This document shows, in pieces, positions 33,608 to 43,111 of a stretch of 64,000 nt of DNA. A program made the translations under genes and the position numbers. Source of the DNA: Dongia_B soli (GTDB lineage Bacteria > Pseudomonadota > Alphaproteobacteria > Dongiales > Dongiaceae); contig NZ_JAXCLW010000003.1 in the NCBI RefSeq assembly GCF_034044715.1, positions 310,001 to 374,000 of the forward strand, written 5' to 3'. The notes beneath the pieces are model-generated. The model ran no database searches and was not told where the DNA came from. It worked only from the letters and a program-made list of their open reading frames with translations. Within the stretch, counting starts at the first letter, position 1. Each line of letters opens with the position of its first letter.

Positions 33608-34983
33608 TACGCCTTCTCCATCGGCTTGCTATGGGCATGAGCAACGGCTGCTTTGCCGCCGCCTTTCAGAACCGGCTCGCTGATCGACAGCGGCAGGCGC
33701 TTCGGCGTTTCGAAGATCGACAGCAAAGGCAGGATCACGATGAAGTAGGCAAAGTAGTACAGGGTCGCCAACTGGCCGAGGAGCAGGATCCGGATTCCCA
33801 GCGTGCCGCCCGCGAAGGTGATCGACCATAGGGAATCGGCATCCGGTACGCCGGCCGCCGCGACGACTTCCTCAACCGGCGTCACGCGCAGGGCGAAAGG
33901 CTGCCAGAACCAGTCCGGCGGGTTCTTGCCGACAAACATCAGGATGGCGCAGTCGAAGACCAGCATCCAGAAGAACCACTTGAAGACCGGCCGGAACGTA
34001 CCGGAGCGGACCGGCGAGCGGTCGAGCCAGGGCAGCACGAACAGGATGGCGATCGAGGCACCCATGGCGATGACGCCAAGCAGCTTGTCCGGGATCGAGC
34101 GCAGGATCGCGTAGAACGGCAGGAAGTACCATTCGGGAACGATGTGCTCGGGCGTCGAAAGCGGATTGGCGGGGATGTAGTTGTCGGGATCACCAAGCGC
34201 ATTCGGGGCGTAGAACACCCAGAAGGCGTAGAAGATCAGGAAGATGCCAAGGCCGAAGATGTCCTTGGTGGTGTAATAGGGGTGGAAGGGGATCGTATCC
34301 TGCTTGCCCTTGGTGTCGATGCCGATCGGATTGTTGGAGCCGAAACGGTGCAGCGCGATGATATGCAGCAGCACGACTGCCAGGATCACGAAGGGCATCA
34401 GGTAGTGCAGGGCGAAGAAACGGTTCAGCGTCGGATTGTCGACGGCGAAACCGCCCCAGAGCAGCGTCACGATCTTGTCGCCGACCAGCGGAATGGCCGA
34501 GAACAGATTGGTGATGACGGTGGCGCCCCAGAAGCTCATCTGGCCCCAGGGAAGCACGTAACCCATGAAGGCCGTCGCCATCATCAGCAGCAGGATGAGG
34601 ACGCCGAGTTGCCACAGCAATTCGCGCGGTGCCTTATAGGAGCCGAAATAGAGGCCGCGGAAGATGTGAATATAGACGACGATGAAGAACATCGACGCGC
34701 CGTTCATGTGCAGATAGCGCAGCAGCCAACCGAAATTGACGTCGCGCATGATGCGCTCAACCGAGTTGAAGGCCATGCTGACATGCGGCGTATACTGCAT
34801 CGCCAGGAAGATGCCGGTGGCGATCATGGCGATCAGCATGAAGCCGGCGAGCGAGCCGAAATTCCACCAGTAGTTCAGGTTCTTCGGCGTCGGATATTCG
34901 TTCGCCTCATGATCCAGATAAGAGAAGACCGGCAGGCGGTGGTCGATCCAGCGGACGACCGGGTTCTTAAAATGTTTGCTCAT
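33607..34983 (-). CDS. petB: Cytochrome b of the bc1 complex
   Basis: Diheme membrane subunit carrying the quinol oxidation and reduction sites. 458 residues, eight predicted helices. Heme ligands fall in LRYLHMNGASMFF / YIHIFRG and in the ALHYLMPFVILAVVLLHIIALH stretch (core HYLMPF). The Qo motif PEWYFLPFYAILR is intact. The C-terminal extension ends in AVAHAHSKPMEKA. It lies 14 nt after petA and overlaps petC by a base. Confidence 0.96.
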   Translation of the reverse strand: MSKHFKNPVVRWIDHRLPVFSYLDHEANEYPTPKNLNYWWNFGSLAGFMLIAMIATGIFLAMQYTPHVSMAFNSVERIMRDVNFGWLLRYLHMNGASMFFIVVYIHIFRGLYFGSYKAPRELLWQLGVLILLLMMATAFMGYVLPWGQMSFWGATVITNLFSAIPLVGDKIVTLLWGGFAVDNPTLNRFFALHYLMPFVILAVVLLHIIALHRFGSNNPIGIDTKGKQDTIPFHPYYTTKDIFGLGIFLIFYAFWVFYAPNALGDPDNYIPANPLSTPEHIVPEWYFLPFYAILRSIPDKLLGVIAMGASIAILFVLPWLDRSPVRSGTFRPVFKWFFWMLVFDCAILMFVGKNPPDWFWQPFALRVTPVEEVVAAAGVPDADSLWSITFAGGTLGIRILLLGQLATLYYFAYFIVILPLLSIFETPKRLPLSISEPVLKGGGKAAVAHAHSKPMEKA

Positions 34984-34997
34984 GTCTGATGCTCCCC

Positions 34998-35552
34998 TTA
35001 GCCGACCTTCACCGTGGTATCGCTGGTGAACGAATAGGGCGGGACCGCCAGATTGAGCGGCGCAGGACCTTTACGGATACGGCCAGATGTATCGTATTGC
35101 GAACCGTGGCAGGGGCAGTAATAGCCGCCATACTCACCACGCGGTTCGGAAGACTTCTCGCCTTGGGGCACGCAGCCGAGATGGGTGCAGACACCGATCA
35201 GCACCAGCCATTCCGGCTTTTGGACCCGGTCCTTGTCGGCCTGGGGATCCCGCAGCTGGGCGACATTGACGCCTTCGGCCGCCTTGATTTCCTCGGGCGT
35301 ACGGCGCCGGATGAACAACGGTTTGCCGCGCCATTTGACGGTGATGCCCTCACCCGGCTGAATGCTGCTGATGTCGACTTCGATGGACGACAGTGCCAGC
35401 ACGTCTTGCGACGGGTTCATGCTGCTGATGAAGGGCCAGGCGACCGTCGCCGCGCCATAGGCGCCGGCTGCAGCCGTCATCAAATAGAGAAATTCGCGGC
35501 GCGTGCCGCCGGAATGCCCATCCTTGGGCACCGCATGCGCTTGATCGGCCAT
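34998..35552 (-). CDS. petA: Rieske iron-sulfur subunit of the bc1 complex
   Basis: 184-residue [2Fe-2S] protein. The N-terminal twin-arginine type segment GGTRREFLYLMTAAAGAYGA anchors it in the membrane; the cluster ligands are in CTHLGC and CPCHGS. I chose the ATG at 35552 (MADQAHAVP) with AGAGGGA about 9 nt upstream; an upstream in-frame extension of 13 residues is not needed. It heads petABC on the minus strand. Confidence 0.95.
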   Translation of the reverse strand: MADQAHAVPKDGHSGGTRREFLYLMTAAAGAYGAATVAWPFISSMNPSQDVLALSSIEVDISSIQPGEGITVKWRGKPLFIRRRTPEEIKAAEGVNVAQLRDPQADKDRVQKPEWLVLIGVCTHLGCVPQGEKSSEPRGEYGGYYCPCHGSQYDTSGRIRKGPAPLNLAVPPYSFTSDTTVKVG

Positions 35553-35923
35553 ATAATTCACATCCCTCTTGCGGTCGCTATCCCCTGGCACCGGCGGCCT
35601 TAATGCCGATGCAGGAGTCCCGGACCTTTCTTTGGTCGGACGCCTTATACCACGTCAAAAGTTGGGTGATCGGACAGCACCTTGCGACAAACCGCCGCAC
35701 GAAACCGCCCGCAAGCCGCTACCCCATCCGCAGCCTTCGGCGATGATCCGCGTCGGGTATATAGGAATTCCCTGTTTTTGCAAAGCATCCGGGAGGTCGC
35801 AGACGCCGCGATCCAGCCCCACAATGCGGCATCGCAGCAGCGGTTTTCCGCTCAGGCTTCTGTTAAGAATAGCCTTGTTTCGAGCATCTGCCCGACCCCG
35901 ACCGCAATCATCCGACACCCGAT
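35553..35923. other. 371-nt divergent intergenic region between petA and trmL
   Basis: It should hold the petABC promoter and that of trmL-hemF. I find TATAAG (35645-35650, minus sense) but no good -35 hexamer at 17 nt. An 87-codon frame on the minus strand (35655-35918) has no ribosome site or codon bias. The trmL start also lacks a clear ribosome site. Confidence 0.5.
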
Positions 35924-36430
35924 ATGCGCCTTGCTTTGTACCAACCCGATATCCCGCAGAACACCGGCACGCTCCTACGCCTCGCCGCCTGTTTCGGGCT
36001 ATCGGTCGATTTGATCGAACCCTGTGGCTTCATTTTTGACGACCGGCGCCTCCGCCGGTCCGGCATGGATTATCTTGCCGCGGTCGATCTCACCCGGCAT
36101 AGCTCCTGGGAGGCCTATTGCCAGACTCGGTCGCGCCTTCACGTTCCTGGTGGCCGATTAATCCTTTTAACCACGCGGGCGTCCATGCCTTACACGGGTT
36201 TCGCCTTTAAGGCGGGTGATTCCCTGATGGTTGGCAGCGAAAGCAGTGGCGTGCCGCCGAGCGTTCACGAAGCCGCCGATGCCCGTGTGAAAATTCCGAT
36301 GCGCGGCGGCTTTCGCAGCTTGAATGTGGCCGTTGCCGCAGCCATGGTGATCGGCGAGGCCCTGCGCCAAACCGGTTTTCCGGCACCCGCTACGACATCC
36401 ACTGGCACGACCGAAGAGCACGGATCATGA
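35924..36430 (+). CDS. trmL: tRNA (cytidine/uridine-34 2'-O)-methyltransferase TrmL
   Basis: SPOUT-class enzyme of 168 residues that 2'-O-methylates the wobble base of tRNALeu isoacceptors. The N-terminal LALYQPDIPQNTGTLLRLAA is the family start; the knot motifs LMVGSESSGVP and RSLNVAVAAAMVIGEAL follow. It ends in a short Thr/Glu tail and overlaps hemF by 4 nt (ATGA). Confidence 0.93.
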   Translation: MRLALYQPDIPQNTGTLLRLAACFGLSVDLIEPCGFIFDDRRLRRSGMDYLAAVDLTRHSSWEAYCQTRSRLHVPGGRLILLTTRASMPYTGFAFKAGDSLMVGSESSGVPPSVHEAADARVKIPMRGGFRSLNVAVAAAMVIGEALRQTGFPAPATTSTGTTEEHGS

Positions 36431-37308
36431 GCGACTACCCGATCGATCACAAGGACCAGGCCGCCACCTGGTTCGTCACCTTGCGCGACCGGATCTGCGC
36501 GGCATTCGAACAGCTGGAAGACGATCTCGCCGGCACCGAGCATGCCGCACTTCCAGCCAGCCGTTTCGAGCGGCAGGAATGGCACCGGCCGGATGAGAAC
36601 AGCGAGAGCGGCTATGGCGGCGGCGGGGTGATGTCGGTGCTGCGCGGCCGAGTTTTCGAGAAGGTGGGCGTGAATGTCTCCACTGTGCATGGGACCTTCA
36701 GCCCGGAATTCCGCAAGCAGATCCCCGGCGCAGCGGATACCGGGCATTTTTGGGCCAGCGGCATTTCCCTGGTTGCCCATATGCGCTCGCCGCTGGTCCC
36801 CGCGGTGCACATGAACACGCGCCACATCGCCACGAGTCATGCCTGGTTCGGCGGCGGCGCCGATTTGACCCCCATGTATCCCGAGCTGCACGAGCAGGAT
36901 GCCAGCGATTTTCACGCCGCCTTGCGCGGTGCCTGCGACCGTTTCGATGCCGATTACTACCAGCGCTTCAAGAAATGGTGCGACGATTATTTCTATCTGC
37001 CACACCGCAAGGAGCCGCGCGGTGTCGGCGGCATTTTCTTTGATACCCTGAACACCGGCGACTGGGCGAAGGATTTCGGCTTCACCCAGGCGGTGGGCGA
37101 AGCTTTCCTCGCCATCTATCCGGAAATCGTCCGCCGGCATATGAACAAAAGTTGGACGCCGGAACAGCGTCGGCATCAACTGATCCGCCGTGGCCGCTAT
37201 GTCGAATTCAATCTGCTCTATGACCGCGGCACCACCTTCGGCCTGAAAACCGGTGGTAATACCGATGCCATCCTGATGTCGATGCCGCCGGAAGTGATAT
37301 GGCCTTAA
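36427..37308 (+). CDS. hemF: Oxygen-dependent coproporphyrinogen III oxidase
   Basis: Aerobic heme-pathway enzyme, 293 residues, decarboxylating coproporphyrinogen III with O2. Signature parts are GGGVMSVLRGRVFEKVGVN, the HMNTRHI and WFGGGADLTPMYP blocks, and the YCHR-like segment in FYLPHRKEPRGVGGIFFD. It is translationally coupled to trmL. Its stop TAA and the stop of cca on the opposite strand share the same TTAA at 37305-37308. Confidence 0.96.
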   Translation: MSDYPIDHKDQAATWFVTLRDRICAAFEQLEDDLAGTEHAALPASRFERQEWHRPDENSESGYGGGGVMSVLRGRVFEKVGVNVSTVHGTFSPEFRKQIPGAADTGHFWASGISLVAHMRSPLVPAVHMNTRHIATSHAWFGGGADLTPMYPELHEQDASDFHAALRGACDRFDADYYQRFKKWCDDYFYLPHRKEPRGVGGIFFDTLNTGDWAKDFGFTQAVGEAFLAIYPEIVRRHMNKSWTPEQRRHQLIRRGRYVEFNLLYDRGTTFGLKTGGNTDAILMSMPPEVIWP

Positions 37309-38528
37309 CCGGTCGTCAGCTGCGCCTTCAGCCAGCTCATACAGGCGGCACGATCGGCCCGGAAATCGCCCGCAATCCACCAGGCTTCGGCCAGAGCCAA
37401 CCAGCGGCCCATCGCTGCTCCGGGTTGCAGCCCGAGTTCCGCGAGATCCTTGCCGCCGACCGGCATGCGCGGTGCGTGCCATGACTCGGCAATCGCCGCG
37501 ACCTGCACGAGGTCAGCATCGTCCTCCGCATGTACCAGCAGCAGATCGAGGGCCAGGTCATTGCCATGCCGATAGACCAGCCGCCGAACGGCGACGGGCT
37601 CCAATTCCAGCATGATTTCAGGCCCGGCAGCGATGCCGGAAAGACGTTCCTGCTCGCGGCGCGACAAACGCAATCTGGTGCCTACCGCCAGGGCCTCGGT
37701 TTTGCCAGGTAGCAGCGCCGCCAGCCGGCGAATGGCGGCCGGCGCGATTCGCAGCGCTGCTTCACGTTGCGCCACTAGAACGAGACGCGCCTGATCCGTT
37801 GCTTCCGGCAGATAAGCCGAAACGATGCCCGCTTCCAGCATGTGTCCCCAGGTTTCCGGACCTCGCCCCGCGGCCAGCAGCTTCAGCGTTTCCTGGCGTA
37901 GGCGTTCGCCGGAGAGATGGGCGAGTTGCGATGCCGATGCCTTGGCCGCCGCCATCGCCGCCGGATCGGGCTCGCCGGCCGCGTAATTGGCGTGAAACCG
38001 GAAGAACCGCAGCACCCTAAGATAATCTTCCTTCATGCGGGTCCGCGGATCGCCGACGAACCGCACACGGCCTGCCGTCAGATCGTCAAGGCCGCCGAAA
38101 TAGTCGTGCACCCGGCCATCGAGGCGGCAGGACAAGGCATTCATCGTGAGATCGCGGCGCGCTGCATCAGCCTGCCAATCATCGGTGAAGGCGACGCGCG
38201 CCTGACGGCCGAAGGTCTCGACATCGCGCCGCAACGTCGTGACCTCGATCGGCTCGCTGTTCACCACGGCCGTGACAGTGCCGTGTTCGATCCCGGTCGG
38301 AATGTTCTTGATGCCGGCGCTGGTCAGAAGCTCGATGACTTTGCCGGGCGGCAGCGGTGTCGCGATATCGATATCGTTTATCTTCCGTCCCAGCAGCGCA
38401 TCACGTACGCAGCCGCCGACGAAGCGCGCCTCGTCGCCCTCCGCTGTCAGCGCATCATAGACATGCCGCGCCGCGCCCTGGAGCATCCAGGGCTGCGGCA
38501 AGGGTTGGAAGGATAAGGATGTCGACAT
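37305..38528 (-). CDS. cca: CCA tRNA nucleotidyltransferase / poly(A) polymerase family
   Basis: Class II nucleotidyltransferase of 407 residues which adds or repairs the 3' CCA of tRNA. The head domain has FVGGCVRDALLGRKINDIDIAT with the GG and DxD catalytic motifs, then the arginine block RRDLTMNALSC and the EDYLRVLRFFRF motif. I chose ATG 38528 (MSTSLSFQP) over a GTG three codons upstream. It converges with hemF. Confidence 0.92.
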   Translation of the reverse strand: MSTSLSFQPLPQPWMLQGAARHVYDALTAEGDEARFVGGCVRDALLGRKINDIDIATPLPPGKVIELLTSAGIKNIPTGIEHGTVTAVVNSEPIEVTTLRRDVETFGRQARVAFTDDWQADAARRDLTMNALSCRLDGRVHDYFGGLDDLTAGRVRFVGDPRTRMKEDYLRVLRFFRFHANYAAGEPDPAAMAAAKASASQLAHLSGERLRQETLKLLAAGRGPETWGHMLEAGIVSAYLPEATDQARLVLVAQREAALRIAPAAIRRLAALLPGKTEALAVGTRLRLSRREQERLSGIAAGPEIMLELEPVAVRRLVYRHGNDLALDLLLVHAEDDADLVQVAAIAESWHAPRMPVGGKDLAELGLQPGAAMGRWLALAEAWWIAGDFRADRAACMSWLKAQLTTG

Positions 38529-38575
38529 GCCCGCCACTATCGACGGACGACGCGGGCGGCGTCAACTGGACCGCT

Positions 38576-40189
38576 TCAGCCGGCCCGCTTCAATCGCCGC
38601 GCCTTGAAATCACGCAGGATCTCCCGTGCCGCGTTATGCCCCGGGGCACCGGTCACGCCGCCACCTGGATGCGTGCCCGAGCCGCACATATAGAGGCCTG
38701 CCAAGGGGCCGCGATAATCCGCATGGCCCAGCATCGGCCGCGCCGAAAAGAGCTGATTGAGATCGAGCTGGCCGTGGAAGATGTCGCCGCCGATCAGGCC
38801 GAAGGTGCGCTCGAGATCGAGCGGCGAATTGATCTGCCGGGCCAGCACGGAGGCTTTGAAATTCGGCGCATAGCGATTGACCGTCTCGATCATCAGATCG
38901 GCCACTTCCTCGCGGTGATCGTCCCAGGATGCGCCGTTCGGTAATTCCGGGGCCACATGCTGGCAGAACAGGCTGGCGACATGCTGGCCCTTGGGTGCAA
39001 GGCTGTCGTCGAGGGTCGAAGGAATCAGGATTTCGACGATGGGTTGGGCCGACCAGCCATTGGTCCTGGCATCGATATAGGCGCGCTCCATGTAAGCGAG
39101 GCTCGGCGCCATGATGATGCCGGAGGTATGATGCTCGGCGACATCCTTGCCCGGTAGGCAGGTAAAATCGGGCAGTTCTGACAGCGCCACGTTCATGCGG
39201 AAAGTGCCGGAGCCGCAACGCCAGTTTTCGATGCGCTTGCGGAAGTCGGTGGGCAAGGCCGCTGGGTCGATGAGTTTCAGATAAAGCAGCTTGGGATTGA
39301 GATTGGAGACGACGGCGGAAGCGCGTATTGCCTCACCCGATTCAGTGACGGCGCCAACGGCGCGACCGTTTTCAACAATGATTTCGCTGACCGGATGCGC
39401 AGTCTTGATATCGACGCCGAGCGCCGTGGCCGCCTTCGCCATGGCCTGGGTGATCGCGCCCATGCCGCCGATCGCATGTCCCCAGGCGCCTTTCTTGCCA
39501 TTCACTTCACCAAAGACATGATGCAGCAGCACATAGGCAGAGCCGGGCGTATAGGGGCTGGCGTAATTACCGACGATGCCGTCGAAACCATAGGCCGCTT
39601 TGATCGGCGCGCTCTCGAACCAGCCGTCCAGATAATCTCCTGCGGACTTCGCGAAAAGATCCAGCAACTCGCGCTGCATCTCAATATCGAGTTTGCGGAT
39701 ACGGTTGCCGATCTTGCCGGCCTTCACGAGCTCACCCAGCGCCGCGATGGGATGACCCTGAATGACATTGGGCGGCGTCTGCAGCACCAGATCGCGCAAC
39801 ACATCGGCAATGACATCAAGCCTTTCGCCATAAGCGTCGAGCCGTTCGGCATCGCGATTGGAGAATTTTGCAACTTCCTGCGTCGTCTTGCCGCCACCGA
39901 CTTTCAAATATCGGCCGTCATCCAAAGGCAGGAAATTGGAGATCTTCCGTTCCACCACGCGCAGGCCATGGGCAGCGAGGTTGAGATCGCGGATCACCTT
40001 CGGATTGAGAAGCGAAACGGTATAGGAGGCGACGGAATTGCGGAAACCGGGATGAAACTCTTCGGTCACCGCCGCACCCCCGACCACGCCGCGGCGTTCC
40101 AGCACCGTCACCTTTAGCCCGCTCATCGCCAGATAGGCCGCACAGACCAGGCCGTTATGGCCGCCACCAACAATCACCACATCCTGCAT
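38576..40189 (-). CDS. PYROXD2-like FAD-dependent oxidoreductase (phytoene-desaturase superfamily)
   Basis: About 537 residues. The FAD Rossmann motif VVIVGGGHNGLVCAAYLA is at the very N-terminus followed by VLERRGVVGGAAVTEE; the C-terminal FAD block is MCGSGTHPGGGVTGAPGHNAA. This pattern is that of the NAD(P)/FAD-dependent oxidoreductase group including human PYROXD2, and not of carotenoid CrtI, whose neighbours are absent. Three in-frame ATGs cluster at 40207, 40195 and 40189; the last has GGGG 6 nt upstream and starts as homologues do. It is divergent from an Lrp regulator. Confidence 0.8.
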   Translation of the reverse strand: MQDVVIVGGGHNGLVCAAYLAMSGLKVTVLERRGVVGGAAVTEEFHPGFRNSVASYTVSLLNPKVIRDLNLAAHGLRVVERKISNFLPLDDGRYLKVGGGKTTQEVAKFSNRDAERLDAYGERLDVIADVLRDLVLQTPPNVIQGHPIAALGELVKAGKIGNRIRKLDIEMQRELLDLFAKSAGDYLDGWFESAPIKAAYGFDGIVGNYASPYTPGSAYVLLHHVFGEVNGKKGAWGHAIGGMGAITQAMAKAATALGVDIKTAHPVSEIIVENGRAVGAVTESGEAIRASAVVSNLNPKLLYLKLIDPAALPTDFRKRIENWRCGSGTFRMNVALSELPDFTCLPGKDVAEHHTSGIIMAPSLAYMERAYIDARTNGWSAQPIVEILIPSTLDDSLAPKGQHVASLFCQHVAPELPNGASWDDHREEVADLMIETVNRYAPNFKASVLARQINSPLDLERTFGLIGGDIFHGQLDLNQLFSARPMLGHADYRGPLAGLYMCGSGTHPGGGVTGAPGHNAAREILRDFKARRLKRAG

Positions 40190-40329
40190 CGTCATCCCCA
40201 AGGTCATGCCAGCGCATGTTCATCCAATTGAAATCTCTCGCAGTCTCGTAGAAATTTTGGCGAAATGCACTTGCCGTTTCGACGAATTATCAAAATACTA
40301 TCGGCAGATCGCCGAAAGAACATGGCATT

Positions 40330-40761
40330 ATGGAAATCGATTCCACCGACGAGCATTTGCTCTCCCTTTTGCGGGAGAATGCGCGGTTATCCACCACGGA
40401 ACTTGCGCGGCGCCTCGATTTGTCCCGCACCACGGTGCAAAGCCGGATCGAACGTTTAGAACGGCAAAAGGTCATCGCCGGCTATACCGTCAAAGCGGGC
40501 GGCGCCGATGAACGCAGCTACATCAAGGCGCATGTGATGATCACCGCTGTGCCGAAACTGACCCCCGCGGTAGAAGCCGCGTTGCGGCAATTGCCGCAGG
40601 TGCGGACCCTGCATTCGGTGAGCGGCGTCTATGATTTCATCGCCGTCTTGGCCGCCCCGACCGTGCGCGAGCTCGATTTACTGATCGACGGGATCGGTGC
40701 ACTGGACGGCGTCGAACGCACAACCACATCGATCGTGCTCTCGACCCGAATAGATCGATAG
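40330..40761 (+). CDS. Lrp/AsnC-family transcriptional regulator
   Basis: 143 residues: an N-terminal HTH (DEHLLSLLRENARLSTTELA, recognition helix region DLSRTTVQSRIERLE) and a C-terminal RAM effector domain. Family members sense amino acids. It is divergently arranged, 122 nt apart from start 40207, with the PYROXD2-like gene, so that gene is a plausible target. The ribosome site is weak. Confidence 0.9.
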   Translation: MEIDSTDEHLLSLLRENARLSTTELARRLDLSRTTVQSRIERLERQKVIAGYTVKAGGADERSYIKAHVMITAVPKLTPAVEAALRQLPQVRTLHSVSGVYDFIAVLAAPTVRELDLLIDGIGALDGVERTTTSIVLSTRIDR

Positions 40762-40777
40762 AAGCTGCTGGATAATT

Positions 40778-41455
40778 CTAAGCCTGGCCGGCATCGTCGG
40801 GTCCCAGAACCTCGGCCAGATTCCACAACATGCCAGCAGTAGCGCCCCAGATATAGCGGTCTTCCCAGGGATAGGCATAGAAGAACCGCTCCCGGCCGTT
40901 GAACATCCGACTTTCCTTGCGACGGTTTGACGGTTCCCGGAAGAAGGCAAGCGGCACTTCAAAAACCGCCGCCACTTCGCGGGGATCGGGATGCAGCTCC
41001 AAAGGCGGCTTCACCAATCCGACGCAAGGGATCACTTCATAGCCCGTCCGCGTCACATAAGTGTCCAGCCGGCCGATCAGATGCACGTGATCCCGCGGCA
41101 GCCCGATCTCTTCTTCCGCTTCGCGCAAGGCTGCGTCTTCAGCATCGCGATCCGTGGGATCGATGCGACCGCCGGGAAAGCTGATCTGACCGGCATGATC
41201 CGACAGATGCGCCGAGCGTTGAGTGAGCAAGACGGTCGTGCCCGTCTCCCGTTCCATCAGCGGTACCAGTACCGCTGCGGCCGTCAAGGGCTGGCGCGGC
41301 AGCATATCCGGATTGAGATCATGATCGCCGCGACCCGACCGCCGAGCAATGACGGAATCCAGGGTCGCTTCCGGCGTCGTGCCGGGACTTGAGCGCCGGC
41401 CGGGGGCCGGCTTCGTCTGAAAACGGCTGATGATCGCATCGCGCAGAATTGTCAT
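40778..41455 (-). CDS. CoA pyrophosphatase-type Nudix hydrolase
   Basis: 225-residue Nudix protein related to NudL/PCD1. The UPF0035 CoA signature LLTQRSAHLSDHAGQISFPGG precedes the Nudix box GGRIDPTDRDAEDAALREAEEEIGL (core REAEEEIG). It likely cleaves CoA or its derivatives to phosphopantetheine and adenosine 3',5'-bisphosphate. Its ATG overlaps the DUF1285 stop as ATGA, so the two are coupled. Confidence 0.9.
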   Translation of the reverse strand: MTILRDAIISRFQTKPAPGRRSSPGTTPEATLDSVIARRSGRGDHDLNPDMLPRQPLTAAAVLVPLMERETGTTVLLTQRSAHLSDHAGQISFPGGRIDPTDRDAEDAALREAEEEIGLPRDHVHLIGRLDTYVTRTGYEVIPCVGLVKPPLELHPDPREVAAVFEVPLAFFREPSNRRKESRMFNGRERFFYAYPWEDRYIWGATAGMLWNLAEVLGPDDAGQA

Positions 41456-41976
41456 CGCGCCGTCTCCAGCCGATCGAGATTACCGAGCGGGAAGAAGTCG
41501 CCCTCGCTCCAAACGCCGAAGAGTGCCCCCTCCTCCGTCCGGCGCACCTCGCCCAATTCGACCAGATGATAGAAAACCGGCCGCAAAATCAGGGCATCGA
41601 GACCATCGCGAACCGTTACATAGGGGCTCGGCTCGGCCTTGCCCGTCACGTAGTCGACGTGGATAGGGTGTTCGGCGCCCACCGTTATCACGTCGTCGAC
41701 ATTGGTCCGAAAGGTTAAAACCTGCTGCAGGCCGGTGCCGCTGGCCGTCAATTCCACAGCGGTGAAAGGGGCATCATCGACCTGCACGCGGCCCCGCTCC
41801 GCTGGCGTCACCAGCCAATACGCGCCGTCATCTTCTCGCCGCAATACGGTGGAAAATAGTTTTACCAGCGGTTTCCGGGCAATCGGCGATCCACGATAGA
41901 ACCAGGTACCGTCGCGGGCGATGCGCATATCGAAATCGCCGCAAAGCGGCAGGTCTGCGAAGTCTGGGTTGGACAT
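41452..41976 (-). CDS. DUF1285 family protein
   Basis: Around 175 residues of an uncharacterised proteobacterial family. Typical stretches are LCGDFDMRIARDGTWFYRGSPIARKPLVKLFSTVLRRE (core DGTWFYRGSPI) and RDGLDALILRPVFYHLVELG. It is regularly found beside a CoA-type Nudix hydrolase, MoxR and cca in alphaproteobacteria. The ATG at 41976 is listed, but a TTG at 41988 has GGAGG 7-8 nt upstream and could be the real start. Divergent from the MoxR operon, only 55-67 nt away. Confidence 0.86.
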   Translation of the reverse strand: MSNPDFADLPLCGDFDMRIARDGTWFYRGSPIARKPLVKLFSTVLRREDDGAYWLVTPAERGRVQVDDAPFTAVELTASGTGLQQVLTFRTNVDDVITVGAEHPIHVDYVTGKAEPSPYVTVRDGLDALILRPVFYHLVELGEVRRTEEGALFGVWSEGDFFPLGNLDRLETAR

Positions 41977-42043
41977 TGCCCCAGTCAAGGGTTTACCCTC
42001 CGTAATCAATAACTTACGCCGTCACAATCCAGCGGTCAGCAAG

Positions 42044-43102
42044 ATGACGAACAGCGCCTCTTACACCGACGACACAACCGGAACACCTTCAGCCCCCACT
42101 GCGGCCGGGTATCATAGCCAACGCCCGTCGGATCTGGCCGGCGAGATCGAGCTACTGAGCAATCGGCTGTCCAATGTCCGCGCCAATCTCGCCAAAGTTA
42201 TATTTGGCCAGGAAGAAACCATTGAGCAATCCCTGACGGCTATCTTGGCCGGCGGGCATGTCCTGCTGATCGGCGTGCCCGGTCTTGCCAAGACCAAGCT
42301 GGTGGACAGCCTCGGGCGGGTCCTCGGACTCGATGCGAAACGGGTGCAATGCACGCCCGACCTGATGCCATCCGACATTCTCGGATCGGAGGTGCTGGAA
42401 GAGAGCGAAGCGGGCCATCGCAGCTTCCGTTTCATCAAGGGTCCGGTTTTTTGCCAATTGCTGATGGCGGATGAAATCAACCGCGCGAGCCCGCGCACAC
42501 AATCGGCGCTGCTGCAGGCAATGCAGGAACAGAAGGTCTCGATCGCCGGTCAGACCTATCAGCTGCCGGTGCCGTTCCATGTCCTGGCGACGCAAAATCC
42601 GCTTGAGCAGGAAGGCACTTATCCCCTGCCGGAAGCCCAGCTTGACCGCTTCCTGTTGCAGATCGATGTGAATTATCCCGATATCGATGCCGAACGGCGC
42701 ATGCTGATCGTCACGACTGGTGCCGAAGAAGCGGCACCCGAAACAGTGCTCTCTGCGGCGGAATTGATGGCAGCGCAGCGCCTGGTGCGGCGCCTGCCGA
42801 TCGGCGACAAGGTCGTTGATGCCATTCTGCGCCTGGTCCGCGCCGGTCGCCCCGATGGCAGCGAATTGCCGGAAGTGAAAACACAGCTCGCCTGGGGGCC
42901 CGGACCTCGTGCCGGTCAGGCGCTGATGCTGGCCTGCCGGGCCCGCGCCTTGATCGAGGGGCGTCTCAGCCCGTCGATCGATGATGTCGTCGCCCTTGCA
43001 CATCCCGTCTTGCGTCACCGTATCGCGCTCAATTACGGCGCTCGGGCCGAAGGCGTCACCCTCACCAGCGTCATCAACCGCCTGATCGGGCTGCTGGGGT
43101 AA
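42044..43102 (+). CDS. MoxR-family AAA+ ATPase
   Basis: 352 residues. Walker A is GVPGLAKTKLVDSLG, Walker B LLMADEINRASPRTQSALLQAMQE, followed by the sensor-1 region VLATQNPLEQEGTYPLPEAQLDRF (core ATQNPLEQEGTY). MoxR ATPases act as chaperones with von Willebrand A-type partners in metalloprotein or complex maturation. It heads a four-gene operon with DUF58 and two large membrane proteins. The variable Ser/Thr-rich N-terminus of about 30 residues is usual. Confidence 0.93.
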   Translation: MTNSASYTDDTTGTPSAPTAAGYHSQRPSDLAGEIELLSNRLSNVRANLAKVIFGQEETIEQSLTAILAGGHVLLIGVPGLAKTKLVDSLGRVLGLDAKRVQCTPDLMPSDILGSEVLEESEAGHRSFRFIKGPVFCQLLMADEINRASPRTQSALLQAMQEQKVSIAGQTYQLPVPFHVLATQNPLEQEGTYPLPEAQLDRFLLQIDVNYPDIDAERRMLIVTTGAEEAAPETVLSAAELMAAQRLVRRLPIGDKVVDAILRLVRAGRPDGSELPEVKTQLAWGPGPRAGQALMLACRARALIEGRLSPSIDDVVALAHPVLRHRIALNYGARAEGVTLTSVINRLIGLLG

Positions 43103-43111
43103 CCCGACCGG

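Noticed and set aside
35655..35918. 87-codon minus-strand frame between petA and trmL
   Set aside because: No ribosome site, no codon bias, no recognisable motif; it covers the expected promoter region.
38576..40189. Carotenoid phytoene desaturase (CrtI)
   Set aside because: Sequence fits the PYROXD2-like group better and no other carotenoid gene is nearby.
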